Notes: generated by a model not told the origin, from the sequence alone. A stretch of 38,582 nt of DNA from Gammaproteobacteria bacterium (GCA_007693855.1 RECU01000023.1:1-38582), one strand, 5' to 3'. Shown: positions 26,164-34,715, counted from the first letter of the stretch. Made by a program: numbers and translations.

Positions 26164-27567
26164 TCAGGCCGGCGGGGACAGGCCCTCCGCCCAGTTGGCG
26201 TGGAAGCCGTTGGGCACCCGGGTCGGGATATGGATCCTGGCGACAGGATCGGCTGCCGGTTGCGCGGCATCGAGCACGACCAGGCTGCTCTTCCCCTCTG
26301 CCGTCACGAAAGCCATGACGTAGCCGTCGGTCTCGCTCTCACCATGCGGCACGAACACCGGCTCGCCGGCATTGGCATCCTCGCCGTAGTCGTGCAGCAC
26401 GACCTCGCCGGTGTCGAGATCGAAGCGGGCGGTGGCATTGTAGCCGTGGTATTCGCTCTGCTTGGCCATGGTACTCGCTGCGGCATAGCCATAGCGGTAG
26501 CGCTGGCCACAGCGGCGATCATCGACGCGCGTGAACTCGCAGAAGAGCTCGTCGACACACTCGTTGCGGATTTCACCGGTCGCGGTATCGAGCGTGAGGC
26601 GATACAGGCGCCGCGGCTGTGACTCCACGCCCGTGCCCATCTCCATGGCGAACGGCAGCTTGGCAATCCAGACATAGTCGATGACGATACGACTGCCGTC
26701 CTCGAAGCCGTTGCAGAAGTGCCAGCTGAAAAACGGCTCGGCTTCGAACCAGCGCGCAGCGCCGCCGGCGCGTGGGATCACGCCGATCTTCATCGGCAGG
26801 TCCTCGCGCCATTGCATGGGGAACTTCCCCTGCATCAGCAGCGCGGGGTTGGTGACCACCGGCGCGCAGAAGATCACCACGTGGTTCCGAGTGATCTGCA
26901 GGTCGTGGATGATGCCCTTCCAGGGCAGCGCCGCCTCGATGCTCCTGACATGCCGGCCGGCCCGGTCGAACACCTGGACGATGTACAGCGGCCGGTCGAA
27001 TGGCTGTGAGCAGGTGATCATCTCGCCGGTGTCCGGGCAGACTTTCGGGTGGGCCGAGAGGTTGTCGCCGGGTTTCAGCAGCCCGCCGGCGGAATACGGC
27101 CCGACGGTGTCCAGTGCCGGCGTCAGCTCGTGCGGCCAGCCACCCTCCCAAAGCGCGAGCAGGTGTCCGCCGTGCTGGAGGATATTGGTATTCGCGGTGT
27201 TCTTGTAGGGACTGGGATCGCCGCCATCACGAACAATCTCCCCCGGCACCGGCAGCGGTCGGCCGATGCTGCCGTAGATGCGCCGTCCGGCACGGCGCTC
27301 GGCCTTGAGCGCCGGGGTATGCACCCAGCGGTTGCGGTAGTGCACCCGGCCGCCGTCGAAATACACGCCGTGCACCATGCCGTCGCCATCCAGCGGGTAG
27401 ACGTAGTGGTTGGGCTCGTAGGCCGGATTCGGCCCATTGCGCAGGAACGCGCCCTTGAGCGTGTCCGGCACACGCCCCTCGATCCGCAGCTGGTCATGGG
27501 TCCAATCGCACTCTTCGGCGACCGGCGCGTAGTTGCCCTGCAGATAGGGAAAACGACTGAGATCCAT
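26164..27567 (-). CDS. Carotenoid oxygenase family (carotenoid or lignostilbene cleavage)
   Basis: A 467-residue non-heme iron oxygenase of the carotenoid cleavage family. The four iron-binding His residues are visible: His173 (SAHPKV), His221 (IIHDLQIT), His283 (WHFCNGFED) and His456 (GFHANW). The family opening FLRNGPNPAYEP and DGDGMVHGVYF is present. Members split a conjugated C=C bond with O2 into two aldehydes or ketones; bacterial ones act on apocarotenals or on lignin-derived stilbenes. No signal peptide is seen, so it is cytoplasmic. GGGGGAGGT precedes the ATG at 27567. Neighbouring aldehyde dehydrogenase and acyl-CoA synthetase genes suggest the products are oxidised and activated. 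Substrate cannot be decided from sequence. Confidence 0.92.
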   Translation of the reverse strand: MDLSRFPYLQGNYAPVAEECDWTHDQLRIEGRVPDTLKGAFLRNGPNPAYEPNHYVYPLDGDGMVHGVYFDGGRVHYRNRWVHTPALKAERRAGRRIYGSIGRPLPVPGEIVRDGGDPSPYKNTANTNILQHGGHLLALWEGGWPHELTPALDTVGPYSAGGLLKPGDNLSAHPKVCPDTGEMITCSQPFDRPLYIVQVFDRAGRHVRSIEAALPWKGIIHDLQITRNHVVIFCAPVVTNPALLMQGKFPMQWREDLPMKIGVIPRAGGAARWFEAEPFFSWHFCNGFEDGSRIVIDYVWIAKLPFAMEMGTGVESQPRRLYRLTLDTATGEIRNECVDELFCEFTRVDDRRCGQRYRYGYAAASTMAKQSEYHGYNATARFDLDTGEVVLHDYGEDANAGEPVFVPHGESETDGYVMAFVTAEGKSSLVVLDAAQPAADPVARIHIPTRVPNGFHANWAEGLSPPA

Positions 27568-27632
27568 GGCACCTCCCCCGAGACGGCCAGACCGAAAGAC
27601 CGCGCCCCCAGCGCAGCCCACCGAAAAACAGA

Positions 27633-29261
27633 TCAACCTGTCTGCTTTTGTACCATAACGGCTTCCAGCGTGACACGCGCCTCGCGGTAGTCGGCCTTGC
27701 CGTTGGCGCCGCGCGGCACCTCGGTAGTGAACACCACGCGCTTGGGGGTCTTGTAATCGGCGAGCAGCCCCCGGACATGCTCGCGCAGCGCCTGTTCAGA
27801 GGCCTCCGCGCCTTCGCGCAGCTGCACCAGAGCGTTGACGCTCTGGCCCCACTGGGGATCGGGCAGCCCGACCACCAGCGCATCGGCCACGGCCGCATGG
27901 GCCTTCAGGGTCTCCTCGACCTCCTCGACGTAGACTTTCTCGCCACCGGTATTGATGACCATGTTGCCGCGGCCGAGCAGGACCAGCGTGCCGTCGGCCT
28001 CGACCCGGGCCTGGTCGCCCGGCATGGTGTAGCGCACGCCGTCGATCTCGGGAAACGTCCGCGCGCTTTTTTCCGGATCCTTGTAATAGCCCAGCGGCAC
28101 CGGGCCGGAGCGGGCGATGTAGCCGGTCTCGCCGCTGCCGGGCGTGACCTCGCGGAAGTCCTCGGTGAACACCTTGACGTTCTGGCCGAGCATGAACTTC
28201 GCCGCGGCAGGCGGCGCCTGGACCGTGCTGACCGACATGCCGAACCCGGTCCCCTCGGACGAACCCAGCGCATCCATCAGCATCAGCTGCGGGCACTGCT
28301 CGAGCAGCGCCGCCTTGACCGGCGGACTCCACATCACGCCGGTGGACACCACCGTGCGCAGCGCCGAGAGATCGTAGGCACCGGGCGCCTGTTGCATGGC
28401 CTCGACCAGCGGCCGGGCAAAGGCATCGCCCACGATGGAGATGGCGTTGACCTTGTGCGCCGCCAGGGTCTCCAGCGCCCTGGCCGGATCGAAGCGTCGC
28501 CCGCCGAGGGTCACCACGCAGCCGCCCTGCAGCAGCGTCATCAGCGCGGTCATCAGCCCCGCGCCGTGCATCAGCGGCGACAGCGGCATCTGCCGGGCAC
28601 GGAACGGGGCGGCCGCGACGTTGGCGACATGCGCCTCGAGATCGGCCGGGGGCGGGATATTCAGCACCGGGTTGCCACCGCCGCCGAGCGTGTACCAGAG
28701 ATCTTCCTGGCGCCACATCACGGCCTTGGGCATACCGGTGGTGCCGCCCGTATAGATGAACAGCAGGTCATCCGGCGAGCGCTCGACGTCGAGCGGCGAG
28801 GCGTCGCCGGTGATGGCCAGGGTGTCGTAGTCTGCCGCGTAATGCGCGGGGGCGTCGTCCGGCCCACGCACCTCGATCCAGTCTTCTACGGCGACATCGG
28901 CCTCGCGCAGGCCTGCGACCTCCTCGGCGAACTCGGCTGCGAACACGATGGCCCGGGCGTCGGAGTTCTCGATGATGTATTTCAACTCGCCGCGACGGTA
29001 GCGGTAGTTGATATTGACGTGCACCAGGCGCGCCTTGAACAGCGCGATCACCGTCTCGAGATATTCCGGACAGTTGCGCAGGTACACGCCGATCTTGTCC
29101 CCCGGCTGCGCGCCGGTGGCGAGCAGCGCGCGCGCCAGGCGATTGCTGCGGGCGTCGAGCTCGCCCCAGCTGATCATGCGGTCTTCGTGAATCAGTGCGG
29201 GCGCACCGCCCGGCACGACCTGCGCCAGCCCGTCGAACAGGTCACCGAAATTCCAGCTCAT
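27633..29261 (-). CDS. Acyl-CoA synthetase (AMP-forming), FadD3/FadD19-like
   Basis: A 542-residue ANL-family adenylating enzyme. The phosphate loop YTGGTTGMPKAVMWRQED is at 170-187, SSEGTG binds AMP, and GDQARVEADG and GRGNMVINTGGEKVY form the hinge. The C-terminal catalytic Lys lies in PRGANGKADY. The KAVMWRQED variant recalls ligases of steroid or branched side-chain degradation (FadD3/FadD19 type), so a bulky acid substrate is likely. It forms the acyl-CoA thioester from ATP, CoA and acid. The ATG at 29261 has a poly-G ribosome site. It lies 65 bases before the oxygenase gene on the same strand and probably activates the acid that the oxygenase and aldehyde dehydrogenase generate. Confidence 0.92.
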   Translation of the reverse strand: MSWNFGDLFDGLAQVVPGGAPALIHEDRMISWGELDARSNRLARALLATGAQPGDKIGVYLRNCPEYLETVIALFKARLVHVNINYRYRRGELKYIIENSDARAIVFAAEFAEEVAGLREADVAVEDWIEVRGPDDAPAHYAADYDTLAITGDASPLDVERSPDDLLFIYTGGTTGMPKAVMWRQEDLWYTLGGGGNPVLNIPPPADLEAHVANVAAAPFRARQMPLSPLMHGAGLMTALMTLLQGGCVVTLGGRRFDPARALETLAAHKVNAISIVGDAFARPLVEAMQQAPGAYDLSALRTVVSTGVMWSPPVKAALLEQCPQLMLMDALGSSEGTGFGMSVSTVQAPPAAAKFMLGQNVKVFTEDFREVTPGSGETGYIARSGPVPLGYYKDPEKSARTFPEIDGVRYTMPGDQARVEADGTLVLLGRGNMVINTGGEKVYVEEVEETLKAHAAVADALVVGLPDPQWGQSVNALVQLREGAEASEQALREHVRGLLADYKTPKRVVFTTEVPRGANGKADYREARVTLEAVMVQKQTG

Positions 29262-29343
29262 GGCATCCCCCCCAGGATAGTTTTCGTGTGTAACGTCCTC
29301 GCGTCGCACTGAACAGAAACAGAGGTCTTCCCGCCAACCACAT

Positions 29344-29754
29344 TCAGGGCGTGGACGCACCCCGCTCCAGCAGCGGCGCGGTTCGCTCGAGGTACACCTG
29401 CCCCCTCTCGCGGACAGTGTTGGCGTCGACGTCCTCCGAGGCCACATGCACCTCTTCCAGAATCTCCGCGATCTCGACCACTTCCAGGCTGAGCCGCGCG
29501 ATCGCATTCTCGAGCGTATAGGTCAGACGGTGGATGGTATCCAGGTCACGCGCATCCAGCGTCTCCTGGGCGAGCAGCGCCGCCAGCTGGCTGTTATGCG
29601 ACTGCAGATGGGTCAGTGCCGCCTGCAGCGAGTCGGCCGCGAGGCCCTGATAGTGGCTCGGCATGGTCTCGGCCGCAGCGGGCAAGGGGTAACTCGCCAT
29701 GGCGAGCCCAAGCAGCTTGCACACCATGAGCGCATGAATCGTTGGCACAGACAT
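29344..29754 (-). CDS. Small exported helical protein (DUF6746-like)
   Basis: A 136-residue protein with a cleavable signal peptide: a hydrophobic stretch ending in PAAAET near residue 29. The mature part is almost all helix, with IHRLTYTLENAI, LEEVHVASED and VYLERTAPLL, and no Cys or heme motif. It resembles the small periplasmic DUF6746 proteins, a recollection I hold with modest certainty. Function is unknown; a four-helix bundle is the likely fold. GGGAG precedes the ATG at 29754. It lies between the synthetase and GST genes on the same strand with gaps near 80 bases. Why a periplasmic protein sits in this catabolic block is unclear. Confidence 0.72.
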   Translation of the reverse strand: MSVPTIHALMVCKLLGLAMASYPLPAAAETMPSHYQGLAADSLQAALTHLQSHNSQLAALLAQETLDARDLDTIHRLTYTLENAIARLSLEVVEIAEILEEVHVASEDVDANTVRERGQVYLERTAPLLERGASTP

Positions 29755-29832
29755 GTGATCTCCCAGGAAGTGAATCCGTGTTGGAGAGATCGAGTATAGC
29801 GGCCCGCACGGCGTCGGGCACCCCCGGCAGCC

Positions 29833-30552
29833 TCAGCGCTGCTTGAACGCCGGCACATCCCCGCGCTTCTGGGTATAGAGCACCCGCTTGGCCTCCTCCG
29901 GAATATCCCCCGGCGTCAGCGCCGTCTCGGCCTGCAGGGCATGACCCCGCTGCACGGCCTCGCGCGCCCCCATGCGCTCGAACCAGCGCTTGAGATTGGG
30001 GCAGGCCTCGAGATCCTGGCCGAGCTTCTCGGCCAGCGTGATCCAGCCCCACAGCGCCATGTCGGCGATTGAATAGGTGTCGTTGGCCAACCAGTCCTCG
30101 CCCTCGAGCTGGGCGTCGAGCACGCCCCAGAGCCGGGCGAGTTCATTGGTGAAACGCGCGATGGCGTAGGGCAGCTTCTCGGCGGCGTAGTGGCCGAAGT
30201 GAAACACCTGGCCCGACATCGGGCCGATCCCGCCCATCTGGAACATCAGCCACTGCAGCACGCGCGCTCGCGCGAAGGGCTCCGTGGGCAGAAACCGGCC
30301 GGTTTTCTCGGCGAGATGGATGAGAATGGCACCGGACTCGAACAGCGCCAGCGGCTGCCCGGCCGGGCCGATGACGTCGTGATCGACGATCGCCGGCACC
30401 CGGTTGTTCGGGCAGATCTGCAGGAACTCCGGTGCGAACTGCTCACCCTTGCCGATATCGACGGGAATGACCCGGTATTCCAGACCGCACTCCTCGAGCA
30501 TGATCGCCACCCGCCAGGTGTTCGGTGTCGGGAAATAGTAAAAATCGATCAC
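29833..30552 (-). CDS. Glutathione S-transferase family protein (YfcG/Ure2-like)
   Basis: A 239-residue GST. The N-terminal thioredoxin domain carries FPTPNTWRVAIMLEE (Thr/Asn near residues 9-11), NNRVPAIVD with the cis-Pro, and LFESGAILIHLAEKTG. The all-helical C-terminal domain contains YSIADMALWGW. These features match nu-class, YfcG/YghU-like GSTs, which act as glutathione-disulfide reductases more than classical transferases. It starts with GTG at 30552, eight bases after AAGGA. It belongs to the minus-strand run with a second GST-like gene. Glutathione chemistry fits the kappa-type isomerase downstream and the oxygenase in the same block, which would generate reactive aldehydes. Confidence 0.9.
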   Translation of the reverse strand: MIDFYYFPTPNTWRVAIMLEECGLEYRVIPVDIGKGEQFAPEFLQICPNNRVPAIVDHDVIGPAGQPLALFESGAILIHLAEKTGRFLPTEPFARARVLQWLMFQMGGIGPMSGQVFHFGHYAAEKLPYAIARFTNELARLWGVLDAQLEGEDWLANDTYSIADMALWGWITLAEKLGQDLEACPNLKRWFERMGAREAVQRGHALQAETALTPGDIPEEAKRVLYTQKRGDVPAFKQR

Positions 30553-30612
30553 TCGCGGTGTCCTTGTGCTGTGTAGATCGGCCGCTGGGCGCGGCTGCCT
30601 GCGGGCCGTCGC

Positions 30613-31395
30613 TCAGAACTGCAGCGGCAGCGCGAGATGCTCCCGATAGATGCGGTCCCGGTGCGCGATCAGCGCAGGATCCAGCGCCTCGGCCGCGGGG
30701 CCGAACACGTCCTCATACAGCGCGCGGATCTGGGTCGGCATGGGGTTGTCCGCCTCCGGCAGCGGCTCGACCATGTTGGAAAAGGCCGCCCAGTAGATGT
30801 CCGCGGCACTCAGCGCATCACCGACCAGGTAGGCCGATCCCGCAGCCTGCTGCGACGCGAGTCGCGCCGCAAGCATCCGGAGGATATCGGCGACGCGTTC
30901 CGGCGCACGGGCCACCTCGTCGGCCTGGACGCGATAATCCGCCAACATTCTGGCCGCCCCTGCGGGCAGCGCACTTCGATCACCCTCGAGCATGCCGTCG
31001 AACATCTTGCCGAGAATCATCAGCCGGCGGCTCCAGCCAAAGCCCGACTCCCCACAGATCTCGTTGCCGATGCCAATGCACTCGGCCCGCAGCGCAGAAT
31101 CGGTGGGCAGCAGTGATGGGCCGCTGCCGATCCGCTCGATGAGCATGAGGATATCGAGCCAGCCCACCCGCGGCGGCTCGTCCGCCCACACCGCCACCGG
31201 TGCATTGCGCACGCCAGTCCAGGCATACAGCGCGTCGTTCGACTCACCGGCCAGCTGGGCCACCGGCGTGTACTCGATCTGGCGTACGTGGCACAGCGCC
31301 TTCGCCGCCTCGCCCCATGGCGCGGGGACGCCGACAGTCAGGGCAAGACGCAGGCCGCCAAGTTCGCGGGCGCGTTCGGGGGTTTCGTAGTGCAT
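30613..31395 (-). CDS. Glutathione S-transferase-like protein, divergent
   Basis: A 260-residue protein with the overall GST layout but weak N-terminal conservation. LRLALTVGVPAPWGEAAKALCHV is the first part of a thioredoxin-like domain. NAPVAVWADEPPRVGW occupies the cis-Pro region, and YLVGDALSAADIYWAAF is the standard GST C-terminal motif. The catalytic Ser/Tyr/Cys position is not obvious (Pro-Trp in place). Function is probably in glutathione handling or structural. I chose the ATG at 31395 because AAGGAG lies nine bases upstream; the ATG at 31401 is only three bases from it. It is the first gene of the minus-strand catabolic run and diverges from the thiolase-like gene. Confidence 0.75.
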   Translation of the reverse strand: MHYETPERARELGGLRLALTVGVPAPWGEAAKALCHVRQIEYTPVAQLAGESNDALYAWTGVRNAPVAVWADEPPRVGWLDILMLIERIGSGPSLLPTDSALRAECIGIGNEICGESGFGWSRRLMILGKMFDGMLEGDRSALPAGAARMLADYRVQADEVARAPERVADILRMLAARLASQQAAGSAYLVGDALSAADIYWAAFSNMVEPLPEADNPMPTQIRALYEDVFGPAAEALDPALIAHRDRIYREHLALPLQF

Positions 31396-31522
31396 GCGCA
31401 TGGGCTCCTTGGCAGCGGGTGGCGGGTGGCGCGTTGCACTGCGACTGGCGCCGCCAGCGTCTCTGGGCTCAGTGCATCATAATCAAATTCCCGACAGCCC
31501 GATCACTGGTGGACACTCTCCA

Positions 31523-33067
31523 ATGCACCGACTCAACGCCACCACCCCCGTCATCGTCGGCGCCGGACAACTCACCCAGCGCGAGGGCGATCCACAGCAG
31601 GCCCTGGCGCCTATGGCGCTGGCCGCCGAAGCCGCGCGACTTGCCCTGGCCGACAGCGGCGCGGGGACGGCACTGACAGCGCAGCTCGACAGTCTCGTCG
31701 TGACACGGCTGTTTTCGGACTCCACCCCTCGCCGGGCACACGGTCATGGCCGCGCGGACAATCCCCCGGGTGCCGTGGCGGCGCAACTCGGGGCCACCCC
31801 CCGCTCGCGGCTCTACGCGGAAATCGGCGGTAACACCCCGCAGAAATATCTCCACCTCATGGCCGAGCGCATCCGCCGGGGGGAGGCGGCGGCCGTACTG
31901 CTGACCGGCGCGGAATGCATGGCGACAGCACGTGCCGCCGTGCGCGCAGGCCTCACACTCGACTGGCAGCGTCATGATGCGGGTGAGTTCGAGGACCGCG
32001 GCTTCGGTGAACGGCTGGTCACGCCGCACGAACTGGCCCACGGCCTCGGGATCCCGATCAACACCTACCCGCTGTTCGAACAGGCGCTGCGGGCCGCGCG
32101 GGGCTTGAGCGTGCAGGATCACCTCGTCCGCATGGGCCGCCTGCTCGCCTCGCTCAATGCCGTGGCGCGACACAACCCCCATGCAGCCTGGCCTTCACGC
32201 CTGGCGGCTGACGCGCTGGTCACGCCCTCAGCGCAGAACCCCTGGCTGGGCTTTCCCTATACCCGCCTGGTCAACGCCCGCGACAACGTCGACCAGGCGG
32301 CTGCCCTGGTCCTGACCTCGGCAGGACTGGCCCGCGAACTTGGCATCGCGGCCGAGCGGCAGGTATTCCTGCACGGCGCCTGCGATCTGAACGACAGGAT
32401 GCTCATGCTTGATCGCGTGGACTACGCGCGAAGCCCAGCCATGGCACGCACCGGGCAAGCGGCACTGGCGATGGCGGGGCTCGGCCTGGATGACATCACC
32501 TGGTTCGACCTCTACAGCTGCTTCGCCTCGGCCGTGGAGATCGCCTGCGAGTCGCTGGGCCTGGCCGAGGACGACCCGCGTGGGCTCACGCTGACCGGCG
32601 GGCTGCCGTTCTTCGGTGGGCCCGGTAACAACTACTCGATGCACGCGCTGGTGGAGGCCGTCACCCGCCTGCGAGAGGCCCCGGAGACCTATGCGCTGGT
32701 CACAGGCAACGGCGGGGTGCTCTCCAAGCACACCGCAAGCGTGCTGTCGGCGCGGCCACCGCACCGGCCCTGGCAGCCCCCCGATTCACGACGCCTGCAG
32801 AGCGAGATCGACGCCGAGGCCGCTCCGCCGGTGACGGAGACCCCTGAGGGAGAGGCGCGCATCGAGACCTGTACCGTCATGCACGGCCGCGAAGGGCCGC
32901 AACTCGGGATCGTCATCGCCCGACTGCTGGACTCCGGCGCACGCTTCGTCGCCAACACGCCGGCCGGCGATCCCGCCGCCTGCCAAGCCCTGATGACGGA
33001 CGACGCCATCGGCAGCCGCGGGCGGGTAAGCCCTCAGGACGGGCGCAATACCTTCATCCCTCACTGA
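31523..33067 (+). CDS. Thiolase-like protein (acetyl-CoA acetyltransferase family, TLP type), no active-site Cys
   Basis: A 514-residue thiolase-fold protein. TPVIVGAGQLTQREGDP opens it, RIRRGEAAAVLLTGAECM follows, then WFDLYSCFASAVEIACESLGL and GGLPFFGGPGNNYSMHALVEA with the conserved His. At the place of the nucleophile Cys (NxxCGSG) the sequence is GGNTPQKY. The C-terminal CxG is GNGGVLSKHT, so both catalytic Cys are absent. About 90 extra C-terminal residues (ETPEGEARIETCTVMHGREG) form an added domain, as in bacterial TLP/SCP2-thiolase-like proteins. Such proteins are often found with acyl-CoA metabolism of bulky or steroid-like chains, where they may work in partnership with other enzymes. 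GGTGGA precedes the ATG at 31523. It diverges from the GST genes. Confidence 0.87.
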   Translation: MHRLNATTPVIVGAGQLTQREGDPQQALAPMALAAEAARLALADSGAGTALTAQLDSLVVTRLFSDSTPRRAHGHGRADNPPGAVAAQLGATPRSRLYAEIGGNTPQKYLHLMAERIRRGEAAAVLLTGAECMATARAAVRAGLTLDWQRHDAGEFEDRGFGERLVTPHELAHGLGIPINTYPLFEQALRAARGLSVQDHLVRMGRLLASLNAVARHNPHAAWPSRLAADALVTPSAQNPWLGFPYTRLVNARDNVDQAAALVLTSAGLARELGIAAERQVFLHGACDLNDRMLMLDRVDYARSPAMARTGQAALAMAGLGLDDITWFDLYSCFASAVEIACESLGLAEDDPRGLTLTGGLPFFGGPGNNYSMHALVEAVTRLREAPETYALVTGNGGVLSKHTASVLSARPPHRPWQPPDSRRLQSEIDAEAAPPVTETPEGEARIETCTVMHGREGPQLGIVIARLLDSGARFVANTPAGDPAACQALMTDDAIGSRGRVSPQDGRNTFIPH

Positions 33068-33107
33068 ACCCCCTCGCGACAGCGCCCCGAGAGATACCAC
33101 CTCAGGC

Positions 33108-33914
33108 CTAGCGCCCCTCGAACCGCGGCGCGCGCTTCTCCAGAAACGCGCTGATGCCTTCGGCGAAGTCCGCGGTATCGCCCAGTTCGCCCTGTGCCTC
33201 GGCCTCCAGCGCGAGCTGTTCCGCGAGGCTCGTGCCCTGGGAGGCGGCGACCAGGGTCTTGATGCGACGGAACGCCCGCGTGGGGCCGGTGGCCAGGCGC
33301 GCGAGCAGCGACTCGGTATGCGGCGCGAGCTCGTCGTCATCGACGCAGGCCCAGATCAGCCCCATCGCGGCGGCCGCTGTCCCGTCGAGCGGCTCACCCA
33401 GCAGCATCAGCCCGAGCGCCCGCGCATCACCCACGCGTCGCGGCAGCGCCCAGCTGCAGCCGAGATCCGGCGCGAGTCCGAGCCGCGGGCCGAACACCTG
33501 CACGAACGAGGCCGAGCGGGCGGCGACCACGATGTCGCCGGTCAGGGCGAGACCGACGCCGCCACCGGCGGCGACACCGTTGACCGCCACCACCACGGGG
33601 ACCGGCAGCCCACTCCACGCCTCGATCATCGGGTTGTAGCGGGTGACCAGGCGCCGGGCGATGTTCTCGCCGCGGCTCAGCGAAGGATCGGCCGGCAGGT
33701 CGCCGGCGGCGAGATCCGCCCCGGAGCAGAACCCGCGGCCTTCGGCCCGCAGCAGCACCGCGCGCACCGTGTCGTCCTCGCCGATCCGCGTGGCCACCTC
33801 GCGCAGCTCGTCGATCATCCGCCCGTTCAGCGCATTCAGCGACGATGGTCGCGCCAGCGTCACGCGCACGGCGCCGTCAGTCGCCTCGTAGCGCAGCGTC
33901 GCGAAGTCGCTCAT
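33108..33914 (-). CDS. Enoyl-CoA hydratase/isomerase family, PaaG-like
   Basis: A 268-residue crotonase-fold protein. The oxyanion loops are GFCSGADL at 61-68 and [10 protein letters not shown] near 115. Both catalytic Glu residues of true hydratases are missing: the first is replaced by Gly in GGGVG, and the second lies in a [10 protein letters not shown] stretch without it. Instead Asp150 in [12 protein letters not shown] matches the catalytic Asp of PaaG-type isomerases, and [13 protein letters not shown] also follows PaaG. It should shift a double bond or open an epoxide in an acyl-CoA. Its ATG overlaps the pth stop codon by four bases (ATGA), so it is translationally coupled to pth, an unexpected partner. 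No other paa genes are present. Confidence 0.88.
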   Translation of the reverse strand: MSDFATLRYEATDGAVRVTLARPSSLNALNGRMIDELREVATRIGEDDTVRAVLLRAEGRGFCSGADLAAGDLPADPSLSRGENIARRLVTRYNPMIEAWSGLPVPVVVAVNGVAAGGGVGLALTGDIVVAARSASFVQVFGPRLGLAPDLGCSWALPRRVGDARALGLMLLGEPLDGTAAAAMGLIWACVDDDELAPHTESLLARLATGPTRAFRRIKTLVAASQGTSLAEQLALEAEAQGELGDTADFAEGISAFLEKRAPRFEGR

Positions 33915-34531
33915 CCGCCGGTCGCCTCCGGTTTGCGGTATGGCCTGGCCTGCACGCCGCGGCTGTGCAGCTGATGCATGGCGCGCTCGGCGCCCTGGGA
34001 GAGCATCTGCTCCACCGCATCGGCGGCCTCGGCGAGACTCTCGCGAATCAGTGTCTCCTCGGCCGCCGGCGCACGGGTGAGCACGTAATCGGTCACCTGA
34101 TCGCGGTGACCGGGGTGTCCGATACCCACCCGCAGCCGCCAGAAGTCCGCGCCAATATGGCGGATAAGGTCGCGCAGCCCGTTATGCCCGCCGTGCCCGC
34201 CGCCGCGCTTGAGCCGGGCCGTGCCGGGCGGCAGGTCGAGCTCGTCGTGGGCGACCAGCACCTGCTCGGGGGCGAGCTTGAAAAACCGTGCCACGGCGCC
34301 GGCCGACTGGCCGCTCAGGTTCATGAAGGTCTGCGGCTTGAGCAGCCGCAGTTCATCGCCGACCAGGACGATGCGCACGAGCTCACCCTGGAACTTCGCT
34401 TCCATGGCGAAACGCCCGCCCGCGCGTTCAGCCAGCAGGTCGGCGAACCAGAAGCCCGCATTGTGGCGGGTCTGCTCGTAGCGGGGCCCTGGGTTGCCGA
34501 GCCCGACAATCAGTTTGAGGGGACTGCTCAT
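33911..34531 (-). CDS. pth: Peptidyl-tRNA hydrolase
   Basis: A 206-residue peptidyl-tRNA hydrolase, near the usual length. [22 protein letters not shown] contains the catalytic His23 region, [12 protein letters not shown] and [11 protein letters not shown] carry the conserved Asn and Asp, and [12 protein letters not shown] binds the substrate. It releases tRNA from peptidyl-tRNA that drops off the ribosome and is normally essential. The start at 34531 is set by the conserved opening; the upstream frame to 34708 shows no family match and holds a vapC remnant on the other strand. In many gammaproteobacteria ychF follows directly. Here a PaaG-like gene follows with a four-base overlap and ychF is about 12 kb away. 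Confidence 0.96.
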   Translation of the reverse strand: MSSPLKLIVGLGNPGPRYEQTRHNAGFWFADLLAERAGGRFAMEAKFQGELVRIVLVGDELRLLKPQTFMNLSGQSAGAVARFFKLAPEQVLVAHDELDLPPGTARLKRGGGHGGHNGLRDLIRHIGADFWRLRVGIGHPGHRDQVTDYVLTRAPAAEETLIRESLAEAADAVEQMLSQGAERAMHQLHSRGVQARPYRKPEATGG

Positions 34532-34610
34532 GGGACGGGAGTGTAGCTGAACGGGCGCGGTGACCGGATCGACAACCGCAGCGCAAGGCACTCTGCAGCG
34601 CGACGGCGGG

Positions 34611-34715
34611 CGTATGCTGGCTGTCCTGCATGGCGGTCGTCTGGTCACCTTCGACCGCAACATTCCGATGGCCGCCGCAGAGGGCGCCGAGGCCCAGCAT
34701 CTCGTCACCCTGTGA
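34611..34715 (+). pseudogene. VapC-type PIN-domain toxin, C-terminal fragment
   Basis: In the 296-base gap between pth and the alpha/beta-hydrolase gene, the plus strand reads [14 protein letters not shown] and then [18 protein letters not shown] before a TGA at 34713. This is the C-terminal end of a VapC/PIN-domain toxin, with the last acidic residue of the nuclease site (FDR). The upstream part of the gene, with the other catalytic Asp residues and the antitoxin gene, is missing: upstream codons (from about 34563) show no PIN similarity and pth is transcribed the other way. It is a dead remnant about 33 codons long. The rest of the gap shows nothing I can assign beyond the ribosome site GGGAG before 34828. 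Such remnants mark past insertion or deletion. Confidence 0.7.

Noticed and set aside
27648-29312. 554-codon open frame on the plus strand
   Set aside because: It is antisense to the acyl-CoA synthetase and its His- and Arg-rich sequence has no domain.
33068-33107. Terminator between the convergent thiolase-like and isomerase genes
   Set aside because: No stem of useful length was found in the 40-base gap.
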